This document shows positions 1 to 11,734 of a DNA stretch of 64,000 nt, piece by piece. Position numbers and translations under genes: made by a program. The first letter of the stretch is position 1; every line of letters begins with the position of its first letter. The stretch is taken from the NCBI GenBank assembly GCA_033977485.1, contig CM066998.1, positions 31,001,501 through 31,065,500 of the forward strand, read 5' to 3'. The stretch is from Hydrangea macrophylla. Lineage: Eukaryota > Streptophyta > Magnoliopsida > Cornales > Hydrangeaceae. The notes beneath the pieces were generated by a model that saw only the letters and a program-made list of their open reading frames with translations, was not told the origin of the DNA and did not search any database.

Positions 1-581
1 GGACCCAAACCGATCCAACCCTAAAATTTCGGTTCACTTCGAGTTCGGTCTCAGTTCCAGGTCTTTAAAGAAATTTAAATGAAACAAATGCGAAAAACGG
101 TTTTAAAACTAATGATGATACCTCCTATAAAGATGCAAAACTATAATATGAAATATTGTGAGATCAAGTAGTAGTGTACAATTAAATGCACATGTTCCAA
201 AACTCTAATTTGATTACCTACAAATTTGAAGAAAAAGAACTCCAGAAACTTTAAAAATAAAATAAAAAAGAGAGTTAAAACTCAACACTCTACCAATCGG
301 GTGGCACCAAACTTCGGCGTCAGACCTGTTCCTCACCAAAAGCCTGATCAGAAACCTAAAAAATGAAGTAATGAAATCGAGAATAAAAAATAGAGACTTC
401 TGGCAAAACTGCAACCCCATTATACTCCAAAATAAGTCTTGGGAGAAAAACAAACAACATAAGAACCCATTTTATAATAGTTGCAAGAGATCTTTAAATA
501 AATGTTTCAATTAAATGTCAACATAGGAGCCAATCAAAAATTCAAAGATGTGGCAGAGCTTCAATCATCGACAGATCTAGA
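1..581. other. Spacer without recognisable gene
   Basis: AT-rich sequence with short open frames only. I see no conserved domain, splice pattern or clear repeat. Confidence 0.5.
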
Positions 582-873
582 TGTTGAACATATAAGCATT
601 CTCTCTCTTAATGCTTGATACTCATTGTTGGGCTCATTCTCTAACAGCTTAAGCTTTTGGTACTATTGGTGACTTAACATCGTATGATAGCCTTGTTTGT
701 GGGAGGTCTTGAGTTCTAATCTCATCCCAGGTTTGCATATTGTAGTTAGTTATTTCCCTTTATGATGGAGTTCATTTGTTGCCTCTTCACGCGCGAGACA
801 GGTTCGCACGTGAGGGAGGGTGTTGAAGCATTTTAAAAAAGAGCTAGAGAGAGAAGAGATTAAGGTGACTTGA
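582..873 (+). mobile_element. Degenerate TRIM-like element
   Basis: A short TG-starting repeat (582 to about 679) ends in a GGTGACTT motif and is followed by a decayed copy of the tRNA-Met primer-site motif near 680-692. About 130 bp later a purine tract (GTGAGGGAGGG, 810-820) precedes a second TGTTGAA start at 821, and GGTGACTT recurs near 865. This is the layout of a small LTR element without genes. The second repeat is shortened. A related copy lies in opposite orientation near 6530-6800. Confidence 0.4.
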
Positions 874-1747
874 GACGATAAATGATGAGAAAACGGAGTA
901 CTTTTTTTTTTTTTTTTTATTCAGATTGGAAGATATAGAGACGTGATGTTTGATATAAAATATCTTCAGTTGTCGGGTTGGTTTGGGGATACCCGAAAAT
1001 AGACCAGAATTAGACTAGGTATATCAAGCTTAGAAGCAAGACCTTCTAAATTGGTCACGCTCCCTCGGACTCTCGACTCCGCGCTTCTTACTAAGAAGCT
1101 TGTCGGAACCTCGCTCCCCTCATGTTAGAACATCGCTCCCACCCCGCTCCCATCACAACCAAGTCTCAAAATAGCCTATAAATAGATTCAAGTTCTTATT
1201 TTGCTTAAATATTTTACCGAAGAAATATTTTAATGTCGGAACATATGGCTTAAGACTTTCAAAAACAAAATATACAATCAAAATATATTATGTCAATCTA
1301 AATTCCTCTCCAATAATTAGATATAGAATATATCTATATCAAATATTTTGACGCTTCTTAAACGCTCCCAACCTTTGAACCTCTTAAATTTAATGCTTCC
1401 TCGCCCCCGCCCCCGCTTCGTGCTTCTAAGATATCAAGTGCACAGAAATCTAGAACCAAAACCGACCGAACTCCTCCGAGAACCAAATCGTGGAGTTCGG
1501 TTGGTTCGGGTCAATGGCTAATTCGTGCATCTCCACAATGTGTGTTGTTGATAGAAGATAGACCATCAAGGCTATGCGGCTGAGAAAAATGATTTATGTA
1601 GCCAACCGCAAATAAGTTGGGACAAAAGCTTAGTTGAGTTGAGTTTAATTAAGTTGTTTCTTTTAGTATGATGATTGTCTTTGATAAAGAAGGTGGTCGA
1701 ACAAACCCTTGTTATTTGTGGGTAAAAATGTTAATAAGCCAGACTGC

Positions 1748-1776
<29 letters not shown>
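874..1776. other. Spacer with a T-run, no gene seen
   Basis: Contains a T-run near 901-919, a short TA run near 1750-1762 and otherwise unique-looking AT-rich DNA. No coding signature was recognised. Confidence 0.45.
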
Positions 1777-1778
<2 letters not shown>

Positions 1779-2722
1779 GGTAATGTCATTGACCTTCCCT
1801 GAGATATGACCTAATATCAGAGACCTATGAAGCACCGACACTCTATTTTGCCCCACGTATCAGTGTCGGATACGTATCCGACACCGACACTCTCCGATAC
1901 TCTTTGGACACGTGTCGGATACTCAAAATTTCGTGTGGGAATTTTTTGTTAGTTTTTTTTGCGCCGACACTCTTTGGACACGTGTCGGATACTCAAGTAG
2001 GTCATGAGAGTTTGCGGGATGTTGATTTCATCCACCATTGGTGGGTAACCAACGGTCTATGGAGCACCGACTCTCTGTTTTGGCACTCGTATCAATATCG
2101 AAAGAGAAAACGGCAACACAACCCTATATCTACTGGTGATGGTGATGAGGCAATTGAAGAATGAGTGGATGGACATCTTTTTGGGACATATATAGTACTA
2201 CTAGTTACTATTTAGTAATTATCCGGTATTTTTTGGAACTTAATTCATGATCACAAATATATTTTTTGGGCTATATACTAGTGGACACAAGTTAGCAAAT
2301 ATCTTTTGGTACTTGGTTTATGTAGATGGACATACTTGGGGGACAAGTGCATACATCACTTAGTAGTTAGCAAATGACAATGTGCTTTGACACTTGGTTG
2401 ATGAATGTTATTAACATATTAATGAAGATGTTTTTGAATTTTATTCATGTGCTTTGTTGTTTTTGATAATTTCATAGTATTGTTGTGATTTATGTGCTTT
2501 TATGCCAATTTTGATAAGACATGGTAAACATATATTTCAAAAAAATATATTTTAAAAATCGTGTCCCCAACGTATCGTATCCTGCTTTTTTTAGAAATGC
2601 CGTATCGGCGTATCCGTGTCGTGTCGTGTCCGTGTCGCGTGTCCGTATCGGTGCTTCTTAGTCAGAGACTCCCCTGATATTTCCCCTAATATCAAGTGAG
2701 GTCAATGATATTTACCCTAATA
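1777..2722. mobile_element. Small foldback MITE split by a hAT insertion
   Basis: The left part (1777-1824, GGTAATGTCATTGACC) is inversely matched by the right part (2670-2722, GGTCAATGATATTTACCC). The two halves are separated by the hAT element at 1825-2661. Similar blocks recur near 3066-3150 and 49560-49680, which supports a dispersed repeat family. Confidence 0.4.
1825..2661. mobile_element. Non-autonomous hAT-type transposon
   Basis: The element is bounded by a perfect 8-bp duplication TCAGAGAC (1817-1824 and 2662-2669). Its ends are inverted repeats of the form CTAWGAAGCACCGAYAC, matching at 15 of 17 positions. An 8-bp duplication with short inverted ends is the hAT hallmark. The interior is rich in subterminal CACGTGTCGGATACTC-like repeats, and no transposase frame survives. 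A decayed relative seems to lie at 31390-31800. Confidence 0.8.
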
Positions 2723-3065
2723 ATATGTATTGATGTAGAAATAAAATAATGACTTACTTACATATACATCTCTAGAGCGTTTTTCAGTTTGCCACCCTAT
2801 AGTTTTAAACGTATCACTAATACCATTGTGGTTTTGACTAATATGCAAACGTTAGTAAATCTGCTAATTTTAATGAAACAGAGCTACACGCTTAGGGGCG
2901 GACCGACCAAGGGACAAGGGGGGCTCAAACCCCTAGATTTTTGGCAAATATTACTTACCCTAAAGGAATTTTTTGACAATTCACCTTTGAAATTTGCTTA
3001 CATCACAAGATTTCATCCACAGCTGTTAATAGAAGGGAGGTTAGTGATACAAAGTTTTAAAAATA

Positions 3066-3151
3066 AGGGAGGTCAATGATATTATTCAAACCCAGGGGAT
3101 GTCTTTGATATTAGGCCAAACCTCAAGGGAGGTCAATGATTTTTACCCCAA
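3066..3151. repeat. Dispersed repeat fragment, GGTCAATGAT type
   Basis: Two GGTCAATGAT blocks (3069 and 3130) separated by about 60 bp resemble the ends of the MITE at 1777-2722. It lies just upstream of the first recognisable pyrroline-5-carboxylate reductase exon. Confidence 0.3.
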
Positions 3152-4189
3152 AAAATTATCACGTTTATGCATTAGCTCTCCTGTTCAGATGGATTTTGGA
3201 TGTTCTTTTAACAGAAAGTTATTGTGTTTATTTGATTTGCGTGTTAAATTTATTACCGCTCCAGGAGAATGTTACTCTTTCTAATCCAGCTGTCATTGTA
3301 GTTTTGAGCTTGGGGGCAGATGCAACAGTGGAAGATGGAGAACTAACAGCTAGGTTGTTTGGAGCAGTAGGCAAGATATGGAAAGCTGACGAGAAACTGT
3401 TTGATGCAATCACTGGCCTGAGGTATGTGGCTTCAACTATCATTTAGAACCATGTTAAGTCGTACCGTACAGACAGTCCCTTTGTTTGGATACATTTTTA
3501 TTGCCCATACACAACTCTATTGTTTAGTTATACAGCTATGCGTATGGTATTTTTGGTCCATGATGGATCCTCTTGCTCTGTGTCCTACATTGATGAATGG
3601 TCACATACATTCATTTAGTGTCCCTCACTGTCGATTCACGAGTCCATTCATACGAGTTGATTTGAGTTTCATATATTTTGATCCGATTCACAATTCTTTA
3701 GGATCCACATTTCATAATTCTAGTTTTAAGTGCATAACTTTCAACTTTTTGAGCCTTGATATTGAATGAAACTTGTGTTAAATTGTTATTTTGTCCATTT
3801 TAAGCATTGTTTGAGTGATTATGTATGTAGTATCTGCATTAATGTCATTATTATATTCTATTTCCAAAAAGGTGAATCTTACGATTCTCGGTTGATAATC
3901 TTGCCAAAGAAATCACGAGTCGATTTGCAATTTGACAACCATGCATTTAGGTTGAATGTTTCAATATCTTGATAAATGAGAGAGAGGCTAGCTGAAGCTT
4001 GTTCTAACAATAGATCCTTTTCCTAAAACTCAGTGGCAGCGGCCCAGCATATATATACTTAGCAATTGAAGCTTTGGCTGATGGAGGGGTAGCTGCAGGT
4101 CTACCGCGAGATCTTGCAATGGGATTGGCTTCTCAAACTGTAAGTTAAACAGCTATTTCTTTGCACCTACTGTTGACATATGCTTCTTA

Positions 4190-4558
4190 GGGTCCGTTTG
4201 GATTTGTTGTGGCTTTTGCATTTAGGCAGAGGCTAAAGCAGAAGATTGTGCTTCTGTTTTAACTGAGAGTTTGTGTCTGGGACTGTGTCCGATAATTCGA
4301 AGTGCTTTGGGAACAATATTCATGGAGTTTGGGACTGGGTTGGGAATCTGGGATTTGATATTTGTCTTTTGTAATCACAAGGGCATGGTAGGAATTAAGA
4401 AAATTTCATTGAAGTGTCTAATCTGCTTTCCGCATCACGTTGGATCTACTTCAGTCGAAGTTGGCTTTGGGGGCCTTAAAGGTGTTCCTAAATCTAATTT
4501 AAACAGTCTAATATACGCATTGGGGTTACGGAAGCAAAAAGTGATTCCGAACAGGGCC
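4190..4558. mobile_element. Tourist/Harbinger-like MITE in P5CR intron
   Basis: TTA duplications (4187-4189 and 4559-4561) flank inverted ends GGGTCCGTTTGGATT and GGCCCTGTTCGGAATC. The size (369 bp), the TTA target and the GGSYCYGTTTGG-type ends fit a Tourist-like MITE. Longest open frames in it are incidental. Confidence 0.65.
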
Positions 4559-4768
4559 TTAATATGCGAATGAGATCTTGTTAAGTACATCTTCTTCTCC
4601 ACATCCTGAATGTGGTAAAGAATCTTTGGTATAAACGTTGTAGATCTTTTGTTGCAGTACACATCGTTGGTATTTGAGAAGAATTTTTAATTGCTGATCT
4701 CGGTAGGGGCTGGATCAAAATAAAGCATGTAAAGCTGAGCTCCTAGTTTGTGGTAAAGAAACTTCTAT

Positions 4769-5213
4769 GCTTTGTTAGGTTCATGGATTTAGTGAGGGAA
4801 AAGAAACTAAAAAACCGAGGGAAACATATTTTTTTCTTTGATTAACAAGGAAAAGTAAATAGGGCGGAAATAAATTTAGAAGTTCTTAATGTTATGGGTA
4901 ACTTCCCTTCCTCTTTTCTTGATTGCCATTTGCCCATCCTATTTTTAAAATTTTGGAGTTAGTGATGGAAAGGAAAGAAAAACAGTTTTGTTGTTTCGTT
5001 AACAAGAAAAATATTGAGAAAAATAGGAAGGAAATGAAAATGTAATGAGAAATAAATAGAAAAAAAAAATCTATTTTTTTGCGTCACTTCCCTCCTTTTT
5101 TTCCCAAGTTACAATTATGTTTTTGAATTTTTTTAATGTTATTTAAGCATGGACTAAATTAGTTTTCCTTCCTTTTTCTTTTCCTTATCTAAATCTGCAA
5201 ACCAAACAGAGCC
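4769..5213. mobile_element. Harbinger-like MITE, GGCTTTGTTTGG family
   Basis: The left end carries GCTTTGTTAGGTTCATGG and the right end its inverse, CAAACCAAACAGAGCC, followed by TTAA. The same family is cleaner at 42807-43092 and 30848-31195. A partial further unit follows at about 5214-5335, ending in the similar CAAACTAAATGGAGCC. Confidence 0.5.
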
Positions 5214-5724
5214 TTAATGTCTATCTTATCTGAACGGAGAAGAACACTATGGATAACACTAGGGAAATGGCTTCCCTTGTCTTTTTTCCTTTCCTTTTTC
5301 TTTTCCTTCAGTGTTTCGCAAACTAAATGGAGCCTTAAAATCTGTCTAGTCTCTTACTTGGTCTTTCAAAATTGATTTAGTACAAGACATACTGTATGGT
5401 ATGTAAATATAGGCTCCATAACGACACCAAAATGGTTTTGGTTTGATGGCATAGCATTTTTACTGATAGGACTGCATAATATGAGAACTAGTTTATATAG
5501 TTTGAAGGGAATGGAAGACTTTTGGTTTTTTATCTGAATTGCAAGGAGTCATTCAAGCGATTCCTAGGTGAACAGTTCTCGACTTGAATCTGCTTGATTT
5601 TGCACTAGGTCTGGGTGGGGAGACTAAGTCGTAAAATGATGGTTCTGTATGGTCTGTTAATAGGTTAGTTGAAACAACTTATCTGGTGAAATGGATGAAT
5701 AAACTTGAATATTGGGATAGCAGT

Positions 5725-5726
<2 letters not shown>

Positions 5727-5783
<57 letters not shown>
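5727..5783. repeat. (CT)n microsatellite
   Basis: Nearly 57 bp of uninterrupted TC dinucleotides, followed by a second short CT-rich stretch to about 5810, within P5CR intron 2. Confidence 0.95.
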
Positions 5784-5785
<2 letters not shown>

Positions 5786-6529
5786 CTCGACTTCTCCTCT
5801 CTCTCTCTCGACAATTTTTTATTTTTTCCTTTTTTCCCCTTTTTCATTTGCAAATGAAGTAGTTACTTCTACTTTCCTTTTATCCCATTTTTCATTTGCC
5901 AATGAAGTAGTTACTTCTACTTGGGTTTTCAAGCTTCAACTAAGGAGGAATTTTAGCAAGAACGTTGACCACAACCTTAGTCTAGCAGAAAAGCATGCTA
6001 CCTTTTCTGTTTCGACTTATTAGGGGTAGGAGGTGAACGGTAATGGCAGGTTCAAGGATGTTACTCTATTGAACGAATATCTTACATTTTTTATCATGTC
6101 CAGTGGTCGCATTGGTAAAAGGTCTATAAAGACTAGCAAATGGAAAGGGGACGTCCCAACTTCTTAGAGAGTATGCAAGAGAAATAAACCAAACACTGAT
6201 AGAGAAAATAATTCTCCCAACAAAACAAAGGAATCAATAGAGATAGAGGATTCCTTTTAGTGGCAAAAACTTTATCATCTTGGTTGAGAGTTTCCTTCAA
6301 GTGATTTTTAGCATCTTCTTCTGGGTACTCCACATAATAAGTTAACGGAGCAACGTTCCAATTCCAAATTATCTTGGATCTATCTTGAACGCGTCCCTCC
6401 TTACTGCTATCAAACAAATCTCCAAATGTTTCAGGATAAACTACTCCTTCGCAAATGAGGAGTTGAAAATGAAACCATATCTTATTGGAAAACTCAATAG
6501 AAGCAACTGATCAGTTTATCACCCTATGA

Positions 6530-6800
6530 AGCATAGATACGAATATGCGGATATGGATTAAGTTTCCAATTGCTCCAAAAGCTTTCGTTATAGAATGGCT
6601 CAGCAATGTCCTCCCTCTTGTGCGACCTTGTTTGCACATGGTGAGGCAAAAGACCAAACGGCACACTGGAGACAAGTAATGAAGTGTAAATATGCACACC
6701 AAAGCAATAACAAGGACTTGAACTCGAGACCTCCCACAAACAGGCATCTGATACCATGCTAAGTCATCAGTTGCTCCAAAAGCTTAGATGCACGATAAGA
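6530..6800 (-). mobile_element. TRIM-like element, minus orientation
   Basis: Direct repeats containing TTGCTCCAAAAGCTT lie at about 6556-6590 and 6761-6789. On the minus strand the internal part begins with TGGTATCAGATGCC, one or two bases from the tRNA-Met primer site, and ends with a purine tract (AAGAGGGAGGACA). This matches the layout of the copy at 582-873. No coding sequence is present. Confidence 0.45.
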
Positions 6801-7256
6801 TACGACGACATGGTAAATTTTAAAGAATAAGACGTGGACATAGCAAGGACATGAGGAAATATTAAATATATGTGTAGATGATTATGATCAAGCGTGATTT
6901 AAAATATATATATATATATATATTCACATCATCTATGGTAAAATTGAGATGTCTAATTATCTTTAGCTTCAAAGGGTCCTACTTATTTCCAATAGCAAAA
7001 AGACTTATTTTAATTTTAAAGCTATTCTCAATGTGTAAAATCCATGTTACCTTGTTTAATCAACTGTTCTCGTCTTAATATCAATTTGACACGCATATTC
7101 CTCGCTTTCCTTGTCTATGTTTTTACTTCCCGAGTAGAAGTGGCTAAGAATTTGTGATCGCCTGCTTCACGTGTGTCTAACTTTAGCCGTCTTGTGAATG
7201 CCTCTCAAGACTTCATCAGTGTATACATCTTTCGAAATCCAAACTGCTCCAACCAC

Positions 7257-7601
7257 TAAGGGTCAATTTCAGTTTTATAAATTTTGAAAATGGAAATCGA
7301 TTTTGTTTTCTTTATGTAAAAACGAAAGGGTGATGCTAATACTAAGGCAGAAAGTGTCGCCGAAACTTTTAGCGACACTTTCTGCTTTGGTATTAGCACT
7401 TTCTGCTTTGGCATTAGCACTAGCCAAAACGAAACAGAAAACTGCTTTTTTGTCCTTTTTATTTTGGCCCAATTTCGTTGTCATTTTCAGGGGAAAAAAA
7501 AAGAAGAGCAAAAGACGATTACCAACCATGTTTTCAGTTTTGTTTTCAGAAAAATGAAAATAAAAACTGAAAACTGCAATGTTGCAAAACATTCCCTTAA
7601 T
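7257..7601. mobile_element. MITE next to the last P5CR splice acceptor
   Basis: Ends are TAAGGGTC and its rough inverse ATTCCCTTAA. Inside is a perfect 14-bp stem GCAGAAAGTGTCGC (7347-7360) and its inverse (7372-7385) with an 11-nt loop. The right end stops 17 bases before the P5CR exon that starts at 7619, so the element supplies part of the acceptor region. Confidence 0.5.
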
Positions 7602-7824
7602 AAATGTTTCATTTGCAGGTATTAGGAGCAGCAGCTATGGTCAGCAATGGAGGGAAGCATCCAGGTCAGCTCAAAGATGATGTGGCATCACCTGGTGGGA
7701 CGACCATCGCTGGCATACATGAGTTAGAGAAGGGTGGTTTTCGTGGGATCTTGATGAATGCTGTTGTATCCGCTGCCAAACGTGCTCGAGAGCTTTCTCC
7801 CAACTAGTTTGACATAGTGGTTTC

Positions 7825-7990
7825 TAGTAGGGTGGGCAAACAGTTCGGTCAACCGAAATTTTTAAATACCTAATTAAAATGGTCAATTCAGTTCAGTTAG
7901 TTATGTTATTTATTTCGGTTCGGTCCATTACCGAACTATATTATATAATTCGGTTCGGTTTTCGATACCACTTATGGAAACCGAACCGAA
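7825..7990. mobile_element. hAT-like end fragment, GGTTCGGTT-rich
   Basis: Begins TAGTAGGGTGGGCAAAC and continues with repeated TTCGGTTCGGT and its inverse AACCGAACCGAA. This resembles subterminal repeats of hAT-type elements. It runs into TA repeats and no matching second end was fixed. Confidence 0.4.
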
Positions 7991-8110
7991 AATCAAATTA
8001 CATATATATATATATATACTAAAAGTGGGGTTCCATTAACGAAACATATATATATATATATAGTGAAAGTGATATATATATATAGTCCGGCTCTAGTGCG
8101 CAATGGGTAA

Positions 8111-8220
8111 GCGCACTGTACTTTTAAGCCTAAAAAAAACCACGGGCCGCCCCGCTGACCTGCGCCCCATTCCGTTGCCCCGTGGACCTGCGGTTTTTTT
8201 TATCTTAAAAGTCTAGTGCT
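8111..8220. repeat. Imperfect hairpin, about 35-bp arms
   Basis: The arm GCACTGTACTTTTAAG...AAAAAAAACCACGGG is inversely matched by CCCGTGG...GGTTTTTTTT...CTTAAAAGTCTAGTGC. The GC-rich loop contrasts with the flanking TA repeats. It may be a foldback MITE. Confidence 0.5.
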
Positions 8221-9187
8221 ATCGCAATGAATATTTGTGCTATGGTAAGTGCTATCGCTATGTTTTTACACCATTGTGACCCTTTCACCTTAGATAGATG
8301 CCCCACGAACGGATTTTGATATGGCATACATTTGGTCTGGCATACATTTGGTCTAGCATGCAAGCCATTATTCCTGATTCGGCCTAAAAGAATAATGGAC
8401 TGGTAGGTGGCCCAAAATGAATAAACCGATCCCCAAGCTCCTAGTATGTGATAGAGGATCCCTTTCCAGTCATTAACCCGTTGGAATCACCCATTTTCAT
8501 GGAGAAATGAAGAAGATATGGCCCCTTGAAGTTTTTCGGAGAAAACGCGCCTCGCCGGCGGCGGGCCAAGCGCTATAGAAGATAACCGAAACCCTAGAGC
8601 TTTATATGCTTAACCGATGGCACAAACCCGTTTGTATTAGGGTTATATCGTTTTAATTATAAGCTGGTCGGGTTTACTTAAATAACCCGAAAGTAACTTA
8701 ACCAACCCGAAAGTAACTTAACCAAATGACGTCATTTGGTTTCGGAGCATACCAGATTAGTTAGGGTCGGGTTCGGGTCGTGACTGGGTGGGTTAGTCTG
8801 TGTCTACAAGCAGGTAAGGGTCACGGGTCAGGGTTGAGTTTGAAGACCCGTGGGTCCTTTTAAGTAGGACGCGTCGTTTTGACGTCGGGTCCTGTTCGGG
8901 TCGGGTTGGGGTATTCGGGGCAGGCTGTGTTGTGAGTGTTCATGGTTTTGGGTTTGGATCAGGATCGGCCCGGGTCAGAGTTAGGGCTGGGATAGTTTGT
9001 GAGAAGATTTAGGTCTCGAGTTTGGGTTAGGTTTGACCCGGTTAGGTTTGTTAGGGCGGGTTTGTTTGTGTGTGTAGATGGGTTAGGGTATGGTCCGGAT
9101 TCGGGTACGGGTTTAGTTTAGGTTCGGGTTGTGGGTAGGTTTAATTCGTGAGTGAGTTTGGGTTATGGGTTCGGGTTTGGGTTAACC

Positions 9188-11335
9188 TGTCACGACCCAT
9201 CCCACTACGCGTGGAAATAGGACACGTGGCACGCCACCAAGGCTCATCCCAAACAATCATATAAATATACGCAGCGGAAAGAACTTTAATACAACCCTGG
9301 GTATTTAAAACTTAGGGAACATTACCCTCTGAGTTTGTAAAATCCATTGAAATCAGAGTTATAAAAAGTTTTGGCTAAAGGAAAACACTTTCAAAAGAAT
9401 CCATTTCAAAATACAGAGGTTCAGTCGACTGCCCAGTCGACTGTACTAGGGTCCAGTCGACTGTGCCTGACAGAAACTAAAACCCTAAATCCTCAACAGA
9501 GGTCCAGTCGACTGCCCAGTCGACTGTTTAGAGAAAACCAGTCGACTGCTTTTCTATTCTAAGACGCAGCAGCCAAAATTAACAGTGTTCAGTCAACTGT
9601 CCAAGGGGTCAGTCGACTGCTTCTCTTATAATATACTTTCAGTGTCTCAATCCCACGAGATCCAGTCGAGCTGGGTCCAGTCGACTGCTCCCCTGCTGGG
9701 CAGCCTGTGTTGAAAATTAACAAGTCCTGCTACTCAATACCAACAACAAACACAACCACAACTGATTTTAACGTATTACAACATAACTACAGACGTTCAA
9801 TTACAGAATTACCATATTACAAAACTAATCCAAGGATCTATTACAACATCTTACAATATCAAATCCTTACACAAGTTTCAGGATTTAAAATAAAACAACC
9901 AAAATATATACAAGTGTGAAATCCCCGGCGTTCCTCGGCCTCACTCCTCACGATTCTTCTTGTCTTTCTTCTTACCTGCAATGGAGTACATCTCCACTGC
10001 TCAGCTATATGTTGAGCGTACAATTCTAAATGTATGCTTATATGACAGTTCATGGTTTAAGCATGTAAAACACATAGAAATAGTCTCTGGGGTGAGTGGT
10101 ACGCATTCATCCGGTCGATGCCGTAGGAGGCCCACCTCTCCCACGCATCTCGTACACTGGTTGGGCCTTCCTCCACCATACCAGGTACCGTGTACTGGTT
10201 GGGCCCACCTCCAATCCAGACACAACCACAATTCCAATTCCAACAAGATCACAATCCTCAAGGTTCGAGGAGCTTACTCCGAATGAATTTGCATCAAACT
10301 CCCCTTTGACCCAAGTAGACACATAACATGCTCACATAAACAGTTATACGTGCTTTTATCATAATTTCACGTGCATAATTAACGGGCCTAACTAACACAT
10401 GAATTTCGCCCGGATCCAAGAATATCAAAAGTGATGTCCAAAACATGAAAATCCATATATTTCATAGATCTAGAATTCATACCTCGTGCGAATCTCTTCA
10501 AACTTTGAAGGATCGTCTAGGGGGCTAAATAATCGTCGGATTTTGAATTTGGTATGATTCCTACAAGTTTATACCTGTTTTTTTTTTTCAAAAGTCCAAA
10601 ATTAAGATTTTACAAAACTTTACCAAACACGACCTAAGTAGTACCAAAACGTAGGTCTTACCTCCACGAGTTCGAATATAAAATCTGGAGAAAATCTAAC
10701 GGACGAACGATCGCCGTTTCTCGTCGCAAAGCCCGTGGCAACAAAATCTCTCTTCTCTCTCCTCTCTCTAGATATTTAGGAGTTGTGGATGAGATTTCAA
10801 TCTCATCCTCATTTATATATAGAAAAACTCTTTGGAAATTACGTTTACCTCCCCACAAGTTTCTCAAACTTCTAATTAGCTCTCGAAACTTCGCACACGT
10901 TCATTTTATAACTTTACAAGTGAAAACTATAAATTTCAAAAGTTTTCGACTAGGTTTCGTTTGGGTCCAAAAATAACGTCCGAAACTATATTCTGTGGAA
11001 TCTCTAAACAACCTAACTTTTTAATTAACGCATCACTCACGTTCTCACCACAGTTCTCAAAATGATACTACCAAATCAAAATTTACCAGAATTATACTAC
11101 ACAGGTATAATTACTATTCACAGGAATACCAGATAAAGTCAAATAACATTTAAATCATATAAATGTCATTTACTTATGATTATGCAATATGAACTTCCAT
11201 GTTCCCGTGTCCTCACTGACACCTTACCGTTGACCACAGTCAACCACTTATCCTCAATTATCATATATCAATGATAATTCATAAAATTTCATATCATGTA
11301 TGATTAAACTATGAAATTCTGGAACGGGCATGACA
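9188..11335 (-). mobile_element. Probable solo LTR, copy 1 (2.15 kb)
   Basis: Bounded by a 5-bp duplication TAACC (9183-9187 and 11336-11340). It starts TGTCACGACCCATCCC and ends GGCATGACA, so it has TG...CA ends. It aligns along its length with the outer element at 49951-60959, including the block ACCTCCACGAGTTC near 10660. There is no coding region. Size, ends and 5-bp duplication favour a solo LTR of a gypsy element. The orientation is inferred from family members and is uncertain. Confidence 0.72.
9421..9692. repeat. CAGTCGACTG palindrome array, copy 1
   Basis: About nine copies of the 10-bp palindrome CAGTCGACTG, or one-base variants, are scattered over 270 bp. Several are paired as CAGTCGACTGCCCAGTCGACTG-type doublets. 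The sister LTR has the same kind of array at 50139-50395. Confidence 0.85.
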
Positions 11336-11525
11336 TAACCCGATGAGTTTTTCAAGTTGGGTTCCTTTATGAGTGTTAGTGGGTAGCCCGCCTAGGATTC
11401 AGTCGGGTCGGGTCTGACCCATATGATCGCCCCTTTGGGTTTCTTACCCCTTTGGGTTTCTTTGAGTGTGATAACGGGTGACCCATTTAGTCCGTTCAGT
11501 TCGGGTTTGACCTGTCGGGTCAGAA

Positions 11526-11554
11526 ATTATTATTATTATTATTATTATTATTAT
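11526..11554. repeat. (TTA)n microsatellite
   Basis: About ten TTA/ATT trinucleotides inside strongly AT-rich DNA. Confidence 0.9.
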
Positions 11555-11734
11555 TGATTATTATTAATATTATTAGTATTATTAAATTTTAAATAATTTT
11601 AATTATTATGAATAATATTAAAATCTATTTTTAGTACTTTTAAGTTATGGAATATTATTGTATAATATTCTATATATTCTGAGAGTAATTATATTATTCC
11701 GAGAATATAATTAGTATCTATTTAGTATTTTATA

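Larger units (their letters stand above)
3265..7807 (+). pseudogene. P5CR: Pyrroline-5-carboxylate reductase, 3' exons only
   Basis: P5CR makes the last step of proline synthesis, reducing pyrroline-5-carboxylate with NAD(P)H. Three exons join in frame with GT-AG introns: 3265-3422, 4034-4139 and 7619-7807. The joined product runs from the IGKIWKADEK-like segment through [38 protein letters not shown] (family signature) and ends RELSPN, the normal plant C-terminus. The N-terminal NAD(P)-binding fold is not found upstream. The start of exon 3265 has lost the conserved MPNTP segment and reads divergent residues instead. Intron 2 is 3.5 kb and holds several MITEs, a TRIM-like element and a CT run. 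I infer a 5'-truncated relic. The alternative is the 3' end of a gene whose earlier exons lie elsewhere. Confidence 0.82.

Noticed and set aside
6133..6417. 94-residue minus-strand frame in P5CR intron 2
   Set aside because: Reads like coding in part, but I could not assign a family or splice partners.
10001..10322. Several overlapping frames on both strands
   Set aside because: All lie in the non-coding solo LTR, and the copy at 59150-59346 does not preserve them.
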